Shown here: in pieces, positions 8,970 to 20,076 of the stretch
Numbering within the stretch: position 1 is the stretch's first letter
How the letters are laid out: the number at the start of each line of letters is the position of its first letter
Assembly: GCA_011033025.1 (NCBI GenBank)
Contig: WFMF01000017.1
Location: 372,001 to 436,000 of the forward strand
Length of the DNA stretch: 64,000 bases
Reading direction: 5' to 3'
From: Beroe forskalii
Lineage: Eukaryota; Ctenophora; Nuda; Beroida; Beroidae
The notes under the pieces: model-generated
Database searches by the model: none
The model's input: only the letters and a program-made list of their open reading frames with translations
What the model was told of the DNA's origin: nothing
Position numbers and translations under genes: made by a program

Positions 8970-11280
8970 ACCCAGCCCTTTTCCCCCAGTAGTTTCCCGT
9001 TTAAAATTTTACCATTCAATAAAATTGCCCCAGTTTTCGTCTGCCAGGGGGTACCCCCTATTTTTTCCCGACTCTTTTTCCCCCGATAAGGCAGAACTAA
9101 CTAACAGATTGGTCATAGACCACTCATAAAAAAACCCCCCAAACGAAAGTTTTGGGGGAAATTATTCCCCAGGTGGCCCCCTTACGGATAAGTTCGAGGT
9201 AGATGGTTCTGGTTTGGGACAAAAATGCATAAAAAAATAAAAGATAGATATTTCAATAGATTAGAAAAGGTTGCTGAAATTATCTTAAATCGTGATTTTA
9301 AAAAGTTCTTAAATAATAGTAGTGTTATAATTGAAATTTTAAAAATTTATCAAGGAAAAGGCTAATTAGGGGGCTGATATTTTAAAATTATTAAGAACCA
9401 TGCATAGAAGGGCATTGAATGTTGCGGGGTATGCGATATCTCGTAACAGGAGAGGCACGTTTTGGATCTTAAAAAATTTATCTACGACCTGTTGAATGTA
9501 TAAGTATAGTAGGGATGATAATAATAATTTGTTTGTATTTATTACTGTTAATTTATTACTGTTTATTAAAAATGTAAAATTTACGATGTACTCATTTTTC
9601 TTGGTTTAGTCCATATTAATGTTTTGAATTTTAAAATTTTAATATGTAATTTTTTTAAAAGGGGAATTTGTTCAATTTGTTATGTAGTTTTCGAAATGTT
9701 TTAAAAGTTTGAGAAGAAAGGGGAAAAACCCAAAAATTTTTTAAATATTTTAAAAAATTTTAAACACCTGACGGGGATATGGGGATCAGTATTTGATATT
9801 TTGATCGGGGTTGGATTAGTTTGGGATATTTGGGATATATTTTGGGAAAGATAGTGTTGTATTATAGAAAAGAAAAGGATTGACTGATAAAGTGATAACT
9901 CATTCCCCGTTTATATCTCAAAGTTACGTTGTCTTTTTTGTCCGACAACTAACAAAGTAAAAACACGGTGAGTCGCTGCAAACTGTATATAAAAACCCTG
10001 CCTCTTAGGCACCGCCCTTCGGGGTCTTTCACTCGGCCCTCGAGTACTCACCACTTCTTTCATTTCAAATTAGCTATACCAGAACTGAACCAAAAATTTT
10101 ATCATGGACCCAAAAAAGGCGACAAAATTAAAAATCCTTGACAAAGCTTCGTTTTTCAAGGAAAAAATCGGGAAAGTTATTGTTCGTTCTTTTAAAAAGC
10201 CTCATGAGACCATTAATACTTACGAGTCACGACCACGCATCTTAAAAATTAAAAGAAAAAAACTCCACGGGCCCTATATTTAACTGAATACTGACGTATC
10301 GGGCCCATATACCTCGAATATTGATTCAATTTTGTTATGCCTTTCCCCGGGGCACCTGGGTAAAGGGGGAAATGGGGCTATCGTACCGGTCGCTCTCCTG
10401 GTTGAGTGTCTGATAAAGACGAAAAAAGGAAAAAATTTGAAATTTTACGAATATGGTGACCTTTTTCCTGGGCAATTCAGTAAGTGTGGCTTGTGTTTTG
10501 CTATGACCATATTTAAACTATGAGGCGTCATTAAATTACTATATAAAATCTGATTGACGACATTCGACCTTATTTATCAAATTTCAAATTTGTATATTTT
10601 GGGAACACGTAACCCCTTCTCTTAAAGCACTTCAGCGGGTTTTGAGCCGCGAGTTTTTTTTGAAAAAAATGATGCCCTGGGTAGCCTCCCCGGCCACGGG
10701 GATGGGGAAAGGGTCACTTTTTTTTTAAAAAAAATATAAAAATTTTTTTTATGTTTTTTTTTGAAAAAATTTTTTTAGTAAAAAATGATCCTCCCGGCAC
10801 GGGTTGGGCAAAGGGGTCAAAAATTTTTTAAAAAAATTTTTTTAAGTAAAATTTTTTTGTAAAAAAAATGAGCCTCTCGGGCCCCCGTCTGTACTCGAAG
10901 CGTTCCCAAATGCGCGAGCCCCAAAAGGGGCGCGCGTTTTTATGGTGCGTCTGCCAAAATGTGTCGACGCCTTTTGGGGGCTGCGCGCACGCTTTTGGAG
11001 GGGGGCGCACGCCTTAAAGGGCGCCCATCTTAAGAACGGGCCCCGTCTTAAGAGGGGGCGACACGCCAAGATGCACGCGTTTCGGGGGCACCCGCCTTTA
11101 GAGGGGGTGTTCGTCAAAAGTGCGCGCATGCAAACTTGGGGGCGCCGCCTTTAAAAAGTCGCGCACGCCTTGAAAAGTTCCGCTTTTAAAGTGCCCATGC
11201 TTTTGAAGGGTTTCAGCCTTTAATTGGGCGCGCTTGCCTTTTGAGCGTGCACACGTATTTTATAAATAACGCATCCTTTT
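8970..11280 (+). repeat. Error-rich second copy of 6165-8700
   Basis: This stretch follows 6165-8700 in order: the end of the third ORF of the LTR element, its 3' LTR (about 9980-10050), and then the same host-type flank and GC-rich minisatellite. It is broken throughout, with dozens of small length differences, mostly in homopolymers and short repeats. Because the flank beyond the LTR is also copied, this is not a second insertion of the element. An assembly duplicate from uncorrected long reads is the simplest explanation; a decayed tandem duplication is the alternative. Confidence 0.85.
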
Positions 11281-11556
11281 TTAAAGCGTGCGCGCGCAGC
11301 ACTAAAAAAACCCGGGTGGGGATCCCTACCCTCCCCTTTACCGGGTGCGCCCTTTCCCCTTTTTTCCCCAACATAATATCAAAAACCTATGAAGATCTGA
11401 GTTTTGGCCCCAAAACGACCACCTTAACCTAGTGAAAGGCATTCATGATAAAATGATATCATTTCTGTGGGCCGAAAGAAAATTTTTAAATCATAATTTG
11501 ATCCGATAGCCCTACCCCTGGCGTGGACCCCTGTTGATGGGAGTAGTAACTTTTCA
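11281..11556. other. No feature seen
   Basis: This is a short stretch leaving the error-rich copy. From about 11400 onward the base quality looks normal again. No gene is evident. Confidence 0.4.
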
Positions 11557-12140
11557 ACCTATGAAGGCTTTCATTGGTATATCAGAGACCACTAAAAGCT
11601 TGCATCAGATCATTCGAATCTTGCAAATATCGCAATGAAAATCTTGCCTTCCTATGAAGGCTTTTCATTGGTATATCAGAGACCACTAAAAGCTTGCATC
11701 AGATCATTCGAATCTTGCAAATATTGCAATGAAAATCTTGCCTTTCTATGAAGGCTTGCAGTGGAATATCAGAGACCACTAAAGCTTGCATTAGATCATT
11801 GGAATCTTGCAAATATTGCAATGAAAATCTTGCCTTTCTATGAAGGCTTGCAGTGAATATCAGAGACCACTCAAAGTTTGCATAGGACCAACTGAATCTT
11901 GCAAATATTGCAATGAAAATCTTGCCTTTCCTAGAAAGCTTGCAGTGAAATATCAGAGACCACTAAAGCTTGCATTAGATCATTGAATCTTGCAAAATTG
12001 CAATGAAAATCTGCCTTTCCTATGAAAGCTTGCAGTGAAATATCAGAGACCACTAAAAGCTTGCATAAGATCATACGAGAATCTTGCAAATATTTGAATT
12101 AAAATCTTGCCTTTCCTATGAAGGCTTGCATGGGAGTCTA
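11557..12140. repeat. 93-bp tandem repeat, about 6.3 copies
   Basis: The landmark ATGAAGGCT or its variants falls at 11561, 11654, 11748, 11840, 11933, 12022 and 12118, giving a period of 89-96 bp, mostly 93. Each unit carries TATCAGAGACCACTAAAAGC, then TCTTGCAAATATTGCAATG and AAAATCTTGCC. Copies differ by only a few bases, which suggests recent expansion. Confidence 0.93.
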
Positions 12141-13290
12141 CATTATGACAGGCATTTTCCTACTGTTAGGTCAGCCAAAGACTGCTCAACGTGTGAAATA
12201 TTGCAAACTTCTTTGCAAGCTTTGTTGCCAAATGCTAGATTTGTCTTCTGTCTACGGCAAATCTTGCAAAACCACCAAATAAACTTGCTGGTCCCTAATT
12301 GATTTAAATTCCGCTGGCTATGATGAGCAGTCTTTTGGTAATCTCATGCAAGTTTTTTGGTGACTAGTGCATTATACCATCGGGGGGGGGAGCCTTTATA
12401 TCTGCTTACGCTATGCATTTACTTATCAAATGATATACTTTTTCAACTGCAAAAGTGCAAAGAAAGATAGGATACGAAACCAAAACCAAACATAAATAGT
12501 TTAAGTATTTAGATACTTATCTTTGAGAAAATATAACGATAATACGGGAATGAAAAGTCAAAAACGATCTAGATGAGAACAGTTATTTCAAGTAATTTTC
12601 ACTTAATGTATTATAGACTACGAATCTAAACGAAATTATACGTTTACTGGGCGACTTATCGGCGATTTCTAGCATGAATTATAATTTGCTTTTATGGACA
12701 GCTGCAGATTAATATTGATATAGTCAAAAAATGATATTTTTACTTTCTTGACGTCCTACAAGTACATTCTACAAAAATCGTCTGGAAAACAAAGTTACTG
12801 CTGAAACAACCATAACAAAATGCTTCGTTCGAGCATAAAAATATTGACACTAAATATCCGAAAACGCGACAATGCGAAAAAAAAGAAAAGCAGTAGAGAA
12901 TATCACGCACTGAATATTTCGCCATATTCCTGCTGCTTGTGATGTGCTTGACGAAATACACGTACTAGAACAAGTATTGTGCGGAGCTATAGAATCATAT
13001 GGCCCTCGCGTTGCTTATGTTCCGGATTCTACGAAGCATCCATCACAGAACGGTGGCAGCATGGCCGTAATATTATTTCTCATAATTTGAATATTATGAG
13101 ATTATGCTACGTATGAATTGGATGAATATGTGTTATATGTTTTGGATTGTGTGATGAGGATTGATGCGTTCTAAACACCGTGTATCGAAAACGTCAATCT
13201 TTTGAGCTGATTTTTTGTCTGAAGACTAGTATAACCCTAACTAAGGTTTGAGGAAAGTTTTGAGCCCCAACCATCTTCTGCACGTGCGCG
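12141..13290. other. Gene-free AT-rich DNA
   Basis: I see no coding frame with support, no RNA gene and no long repeat. A few bases up to 12300 still echo the TTGCAAG runs of the 93-bp repeat. Confidence 0.4.
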
Positions 13291-13296
13291 GCGGCC

Positions 13297-13388
13297 CGTA
13301 CTATATATAGGACGTTATTTGAAATATACCGTTAGCTGTACTATATAAAGGACATTATTTCAAAAATGATGTACTATATATAGTACGG
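13297..13388. repeat. Cluster of TATA-rich palindromes
   Basis: CTATATATAGGAC, CTATATAAAGGACATT and the perfect 16-base palindrome GTACTATATATAGTAC lie within 100 bases. Related palindromes recur at 15240-15400 and near 15725. Confidence 0.7.
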
Positions 13389-13539
13389 GTCTCATAAAAC
13401 GTAGTAGGGAGTCAATAAGTGGACAATCCGGCGAAATTTACAGATGTTTTCAAACATATTGAAGGAAAAACTGGAGCAAAAACTTATTTTGGTCCTATGA
13501 AAGTGTACAAATGACTCTCTGACTCCTGGCAACCCTCTA

Positions 13540-14587
13540 CTGACCCCTGATGAACCTCTCCTGACCCCTTGGTTAACCTCTCCTGACCCCTTGGTTAACC
13601 AGCTCCTGACCCCTTGGTTAACCTCTCCTGACCCCTTGGTTAACCTCTCCTGATCCCTTGGTTAACCTCTCCTGACCCCTTGGTTAACCTCTCCTGACCC
13701 CTTGGTTAACCTCTCCTGACCCCTTGGTTAACCTCTCCTGACCCCTTGGTTAACCTCTCCTGATCCCTTGGTTAACCTCTCCTGACCCCTTGGTTAACCT
13801 CTCCTGACCCCTTGGTTAACCTCTCCTGACCCCTTGGTTAACCTCTCCTGATCCCTTGGTTAACCTCTCCTGATCCCTTGGTTAACCAATAACCACTCCT
13901 GACCCCTTGGTTAACCTCTCTTGATCCCTTGGTTAACCAGCTCCTGACCCCTTGGTTAACCTCTCCTGATCCCTTATTAACCAACCACTCCTGACCCTTG
14001 GTTAACCTCTCCTGACCCCTTGGTTAACCTCTCTGACCCCTTAACCCCCTGACCCCTTTAACCTCTCCTGATCCTTGGTTAACCTCTCCTGACCCCTTGG
14101 TTAACCTCTCCTGACCCCTTGGTTAACCTCTCCTGACCCCTTGGTCAACCTCTCCTGATCCCTTGGTTAACCTCTCCTGACCCCTTGGTTAACCTCTCCT
14201 GACCCCTTGGTTAACCTCTCCTGATCCCTTGGTTAACCTCTCCTGACCCCTTGGTTAACCTCTCCTGACCCCTTGGTTAACCTCTCCTGACCCCTTGGTT
14301 AACCTCTCCTGACCCCTTGGTTAACCTCTCCTGACCCCTTGGTTAACCAGCTCCTGACCCCTGTTAACGATCCCTTGGTTAACCAATAACCTCTCCTGAC
14401 CCCTTGGTTAACCTCTCCTGACCCCTTGGTTAACCTCTCCTGACCCCTTGGTTAACCTCTCCTGACCCCTTGGTTAACCAGCTCCTGACCCCTTGGTTAA
14501 CCAATAACCACTCCTGGCCCCTTGGTTAACCTCTCCTGATCCCTTGGTTAACCTCTCCTGACCCCTTGGTTAACCTCTCCTGACCTA
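13540..14587. repeat. 22-bp minisatellite (CCTGACCCCTTGGTTAACCTCT)
   Basis: About 45 tandem units of CTGACCCCTTGGTTAACC plus TCTC make up the array, with scattered GATCCC variants and a few inserted AACCAGCT or AATAACCA blocks. The array is bracketed by two direct copies of CCTATGAAAGTGTAC, one at about 13495 and one at 14584. Confidence 0.95.
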
Positions 14588-17500
14588 TGAAAGTGTACCA
14601 ATGGCTAAATAAATGGACAAGACGTGTTGATAAGCGATTGAAAATGGTCAGTTTAAATAGTGATCAGACGGTGGTCAAGAGGGGTCAGTTGGGGTTTGTA
14701 TACACGTACTAGTTCATGTTTGCACGGCATTTGAATTAATCATTCAGTAACTTTTAACTTGGAGGAGGGAAGTTGATATAATTTCCTGTAAAATGCAGTT
14801 CAAATAGACGCCAGGCATTTGCGAGGTGATGTCCAGTGGCCCCTGTGCTGGCAATTGGCAGTGTCCTTATCCATTGAAACGAGGCTCAATCAATGCGAAT
14901 ATTACCACAATATGATAGATGTAGACACCACTTGGTAGAATGTAAACTGTTTTTCATACATGTTGATTCCTGGGCAAAATAGACTCCGCTGGTGGACTGA
15001 GGAGTTCGTTATGAACTATTTTTCGCTAATGTAGAACACATGCATGATATAGGAGCAGAGTTCACTTGCGGAGCAAATTCTGCTAGCAACTTCCATCAGT
15101 AGAATTGATTGACGGACTAATACTCCACTACAGGCTTTACTCCATGGTGGTTTTTTGGAGCAACTTTTTTGGTGCTAAAGGCCCAATCAAGTCCACCAAA
15201 CATATTTAAGTGAGCTTTAGCCGAGTCTGTTGAGGCTTATATGTCGAGATACGTGCTATATGTAGAGCATTATTCAAAAATTAATGTCCTACATATAGTA
15301 CGTGCTATATTTAGGACATAAATTTTCATATAATGTCCTACTTATAGGACGTACCAGATATAGTACGTCTATTTTCAAATAACGTACTATATATAGTACA
15401 CTCAATTATGCATGAATTTTATGCAATTATGCATTTCTTATATACAAAATTTAACCGCCCATAATTATTTGCACATGCCTTGGCTATCGATAACAGGTAA
15501 AAACAAGATTCATGCTGGTCCAAATTTTGGGAAATATCACGCTAGGTCATGTTAATTGGAAATCATGAAAATTGTACCACTTTCTATGCATATATCATGC
15601 ATTCAAAAAATAACCATGCATTCAGGTTTGTTTCTGCGACCCAATACATCCTTCAGGCATGCAGTGCAAAAGAAATTGAGTAAAAATAACGTTTCTCTGC
15701 AAAATGAGGCTTCTATATAGTACCTGTCCTATATATAGGACAATGGGAGAATATAACTACAACAATTCTCAATATTAAGACGACACTACCATGCTCCACC
15801 TCAGATTAATTGTGGGGGTGGTTGTTGTTATTACATTAATGTTGTTACTTTGTTGTTATGTAACCACTATGCAGAGTGTAGAATTACAACGACCAAGTTC
15901 ACACGATCGTCACACGGGGTAAGAGTAAACATTCAAAAAATATGAAGAATAGCAGCATAGCATAAAGCTATGTGCCTGCGGTTACGTCTATCAATGAAAT
16001 GAATTTAATTTCACTGCGGTGAAAAGTTTTCACCGGTATTGTTCTGGAAGTTTGTTATCCCAGGTTTTTTTTCTCATTTGCGAAATTATATTGTGCAAGA
16101 CATAATTATTGCGATGTAATGATATGTGAATTTTAATGGAATGAATTTTAGAACACCGTGAATTAACATTACACAACCGTTGGATTTTTTGAAAAATGCC
16201 CAATCACATAGCAGCTCTCGCCTGGAGACTCCACCTACAAGACTTATAATGACAAACTGCTAAGCGAATTGAATTAGTAATAATAAGGTGCAAAAACAAA
16301 AACTTTAACAGGAATATATTCCGATTATTATTATTATAATTATGCGAATTATCATTACTTGCATTTAATGGAATTTTTTACATTTTCCTAGAATTAATTT
16401 CGAGCGATTGGGAATGATGCAGGCTGCAAGTTTTTGGGGTGCTCTTGTCGCATTCTGTGGCAGAAAAAGCAAGAAATGGTGAAATACGGGGGTATAACAC
16501 ATCTCATGATTTTTAGTGGCTTTGTAGGATTAATTTACGCAGTTTTGGTGCACTGACGAATGCAAAAATCATAAACAAACTGCATGCCTAGCACAAGAGT
16601 CTCCTTCACTACGAATAATTGTATAATTCTTTCATCGAATTATTCTGCAGTCCTAGGGTCTCGCGAGGGTTTATTTCTTTTATTTCACCCTCATGAACGA
16701 GCAGTGAATATGGGTGAATATATGAGCGAAGGAGACACATAAAAGAGAACCAATAAATAAAAAACATCACCATCAAACCGCGGCCTATTTAATATATGGA
16801 GCGATTCCTAGGCTAATAACCGGTTTTTAGTTCTCGGCCTAATAACCCGGTTTTTTTAGTAATGTGTCGCTGATTTCTCTGAGAATCAGGTACCAAATTG
16901 CAATTGAGAAATAGGTGCAGCGGGCCACATTTTCCAGTATGTTGTTTCATTGCAATGCTGGGATTGCTATGGATAATTGTGAATAATATGCACATTTTCT
17001 GCGATAATATTACAAATTTTATCACCTATTATTCCTACACACAACAATGCGGTTGGCTATGTCTATAAACTGGTTAATCCGGTTTGTGACTGGCTTTGTG
17101 TTCCGTCTTTCAGGTTTGTCGTGTTTCATTCCATTCTGGTCAAACAAGTCCGACCACTTGACAATTCAGTGAAAAAGTAGATTTTCATTAAATTAACGCA
17201 ATTTTAAAAGAAACTAATTTTGAGGACGCCTGTGACGATAATTATGACTTTACCGCCACACACATGTGTGGTTATTACCAAGGTTATTTTCATATGCCTA
17301 CTACTTCATGAGGCACAGAATGAGGCAGTGTGATGGGTGCAGCCATCCGTTTCAGGGCGGGAATTCATAGGAAATATTTCAATGATTCCTCATTTAAATT
17401 GAATTACTCGAGACGGATATCATTGATAGGTGCTCCCATACTTTCATTCCACCAATAGAGCAGTGTCTGAACTAAAAAGTAGGTAGGAAGGTAGGATAAA
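14588..17500. other. Gene-free DNA with scattered TATA palindromes
   Basis: No supported gene. Short palindromes of the GTACTATATATAGTAC and GTCCTATATATAGGAC type occur at 15240-15400 and 15725-15745. A small direct repeat with CTAATAACCGG lies at 16813-16860. Otherwise unremarkable AT-rich sequence. Confidence 0.5.
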
Positions 17501-17504
17501 TTGA

Positions 17505-17695
17505 GCGATCCATCCAGGCCAGTATCATGCCCCTATCACGCCTTTATCAAGCCAGTATCGCGCCATTATCAGGCCTTCCTCACGCCGTTATCGTGCCAGT
17601 AGTGCTACTGGGCACTGGCACGATAACGGCGTGTGAGGTAGGCCGGTTACTGGCTCGATATTGGCCTGCTACAGGCGTGATACTGGCCTAGACGG
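17505..17695. repeat. Imperfect foldback element
   Basis: The left half (GAGCGATCC, then GGCCAGTATCATGCC, and so on) is matched in reverse by the right half (GCGTGATACTGGCC, then GGATCGCTC). The innermost arms, GCCGTTATCGTGCCAGT and ACTGGCACGATAACGGC, are perfect complements around a short loop near 17605. The total is about 190 bp. It is probably a MITE-like or foldback element. Confidence 0.85.
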
Positions 17696-18357
17696 ATCGC
17701 TCATTGCTCAATCTACCTCAGTTCTATACTTCTTAAGGTCCTACTTCGTGTCCAGAAACAATAGCATACATATTCTGGTTACTAACTTACTAGACTGGTG
17801 TCTAACTTAATAAAAACTACAGTAGTCAGTAAGAAATTGGAATGGCTAGCTGTACAGAATAGCTATCTGTACTGAAGAGTTCTAACTATTATCGTACTCT
17901 TTACTATGTTGTCTGTCACGAATTGGGAATTTTAGCATAGTATGATGACAACTTCATTAACCCAAAATGAAATATAAAAACTGTAATTTGAAATGCGAGT
18001 AATCCAAAACAAAAAACAAGTTATCGAACCTTAGAAAATAAAATGTGGAATGTAATTCTTCTACAATTCTCTAGCCTCTGCCATCCTCGTACACTAAAGT
18101 AACAATTCAACAAAGAAAGAGAGAAGAGCGAACAAAGCAAAACACTTTTAAAGAATTACATAGAATAAATGATGCGGTTCAGTGGTTTTGGTAATATTGA
18201 AGCCGTCCTTCACATATTCTGAAAGATTGTCATCATTGTCACATGACTGATTGTACTAAGTATTAAAAGGATGACGTATTGAAGTATCGAGAAGCATCTC
18301 CATTAATCATTCAATGAGTCATGCAATAACTTCTGCCAACACTCGACGCATTTCAAT
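17696..18357. other. No feature seen
   Basis: AT-rich intergenic DNA with no supported coding frame or repeat. Confidence 0.4.
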
Positions 18358-20076
18358 GTGCCAGCTAATGGTCACGTGACCCAAAACTTTGGGCAAATGA
18401 CCACATTGCAAAATCGCCGACTCGGCGCCGATCGGCGCTGATCGGCGCCGATCGGCGCCGATGGGAAATCGGCAACTTTTCATCGGCGGTCGTCGGCGCT
18501 GATCGGCGCCGATCAGCGCCGATCAGCGCTGATCGGCGCCGATCAGCGCCGGCCAGCCCCCGATCGGCGCTGTCGGCGCCGATCTGCCCCCGATCGGCGC
18601 CGATCAGCGCCGATAAAATCACCTGTATAAGGGAAGCTGGGCACATAACCACTTGTGCCAACCGCCGATTCGGCGCCTATAGGCGCCTATAAGTTTTTTT
18701 CGGCGCCGATTCGGCGCCTATAGGCGGTGCCGCTTTTCGGCGCCTATAGGCGCCTATAACTGACATTTTTCATTTTTTCGGCGGTCATCGGCGCCTATAG
18801 GCGCCGATAAGCGCCTATGGACCACCTATCGGCGCCGTCGGCGCTTTTCGACCGCTTATCGGTGCCTATATTTCGGCGCCTATAGGCGCCTATAGGCGCC
18901 TATAGGCGCCTATAGGCGCCGATGCTGATTTTCTGTCCTCGGCTACGATATTGATTTTCGGGAATATAACTTCTCTCCTCTTTTCGGCGCCTATAGGCGC
19001 CTATAGGCGCCGATGAATTAAAGTAGTCCTAAATTGGCACGGTATGTCTTCCACATTTAATTTGGGTCAGGATTAGGGCTAGGCTTGGGGTTGTTAGGGT
19101 TAGGGTTGGGTTAGGGTTAGGGTTAGGGTTGGGGTTAGGGTTAGGGTTAGGGTCAGGGTCAGGGTTAACCCAAACCCTAACCCAAACCCTAACCCAAACC
19201 CTAACCCAAACCCTAACCCAAACCCTAACCCAAACCCTAACCCTAACCCCAAACCCTAACCTGACGAAAGCGCACGCCAATTTAGGACTGTTTTAATTCA
19301 TCGGCGCCTATAGGCGCCTATAGGCGCCGAAAAAAGGTGGAAGAACACAGATTGCTAGAAGGCAAAATCGGCGCCTATAGGCGCCGATACTTAGGACATC
19401 GCCGGGGACGAAGAAACAGTATCGGCGCCTATAGGCGCCTATAGGCGGTTGAAAACTAAGGCGCCGATAAGCGGTCGAAAAGCGCCGACGTCGCCGATAG
19501 GCGCTTATCAGCGCTTATCGGCGCCTATAGGCGCCGATGACCGCCGAAAAATTGGAAAATGTCAATTATAGGCGCCTATAGGCGCCTAAAAGCGGTACCG
19601 CCTATAGGTGCCGAATCGGCGCCGAAAAAACCTTATAGGCGCCTATAGGCGCCGATTCGGCGCTGATCGGCGCCGAATCGGCGGTTCGCACTAGTGGCGC
19701 CTATAGGCGCCGATTCGGCGCCTATAGGCGCCGAATCGGCGGTTGGCACAAGTGGTAATGTGCCGGAAGCTGTCCGGTGCATTTTATTCCAGATTTCCCC
19801 GTGATTTTCCCATCGGCGCCGATCGGCGCTGATCGGCGCCGATCGGCGCCGATGGAGAATTTTTCTAAATTTTTAAGCTTTCACAAGATAATTGGATATC
19901 CGCGGGTTTTATCGCATTTGAACGATCAGGATCATGTTATTGACTTGAAACACTCAGTACAAGGAGTGTCATCGCCACGTTGTATGAATTTGAAGTTTCA
20001 ACGTGTTTCATTTCACGATTCTGCCCCAAGTCCTCGACTCAATTCAATGTTTTGGGTCGCGTGACCAAGCTGACAC
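18358..20076. repeat. 1.7-kb nested palindrome with a telomere-repeat centre
   Basis: The outermost arms are GTCACGTGACCCAAAAC (about 18372) and its near-complement GTTTTGGGTCGCGTGAC (about 20048). Inside them are arrays of GATCGGCGCCGATC-type units (18420-18615 and 19813-19853), then a second pair of arms around CCACTTGTGCCAACCGCC (18650) and GGCGGTTGGCACAAGTGG (19739), then arrays of GGCGCCTATAGGCGCC, then arms with CAGTCCTAAATTGGC-like sequence, and finally converging telomere-type repeats. The layers are symmetric about a centre near 19166. The long frames across it reflect repeat periodicity only. Confidence 0.9.
19060..19262. repeat. Head-to-head interstitial telomere-type repeats
   Basis: A G-rich half (TTAGGG and variants such as TTGGGG and TCAGGG, 19060-19166) meets a C-rich half (CCCAAACCCTAA units, 19167-19262). 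The orientation, G-strand first and then C-strand, is that expected of two chromosome ends joined end to end. It forms the centre of the larger palindrome. Confidence 0.93.

Noticed and set aside
13540-14587. CRISPR-like array
   Set aside because: Units are directly adjacent with no unique spacers, and the DNA is eukaryotic; it is a minisatellite.
19060-19262. True chromosome end
   Set aside because: The repeats are short, degenerate, inverted and flanked by unique sequence on both sides, so they are interstitial.
18365-19280. Frames of ADRRRSAP-type and VWVRV-type repeats
   Set aside because: Products of the GGCGCCGATC units and of the telomere-type repeat.
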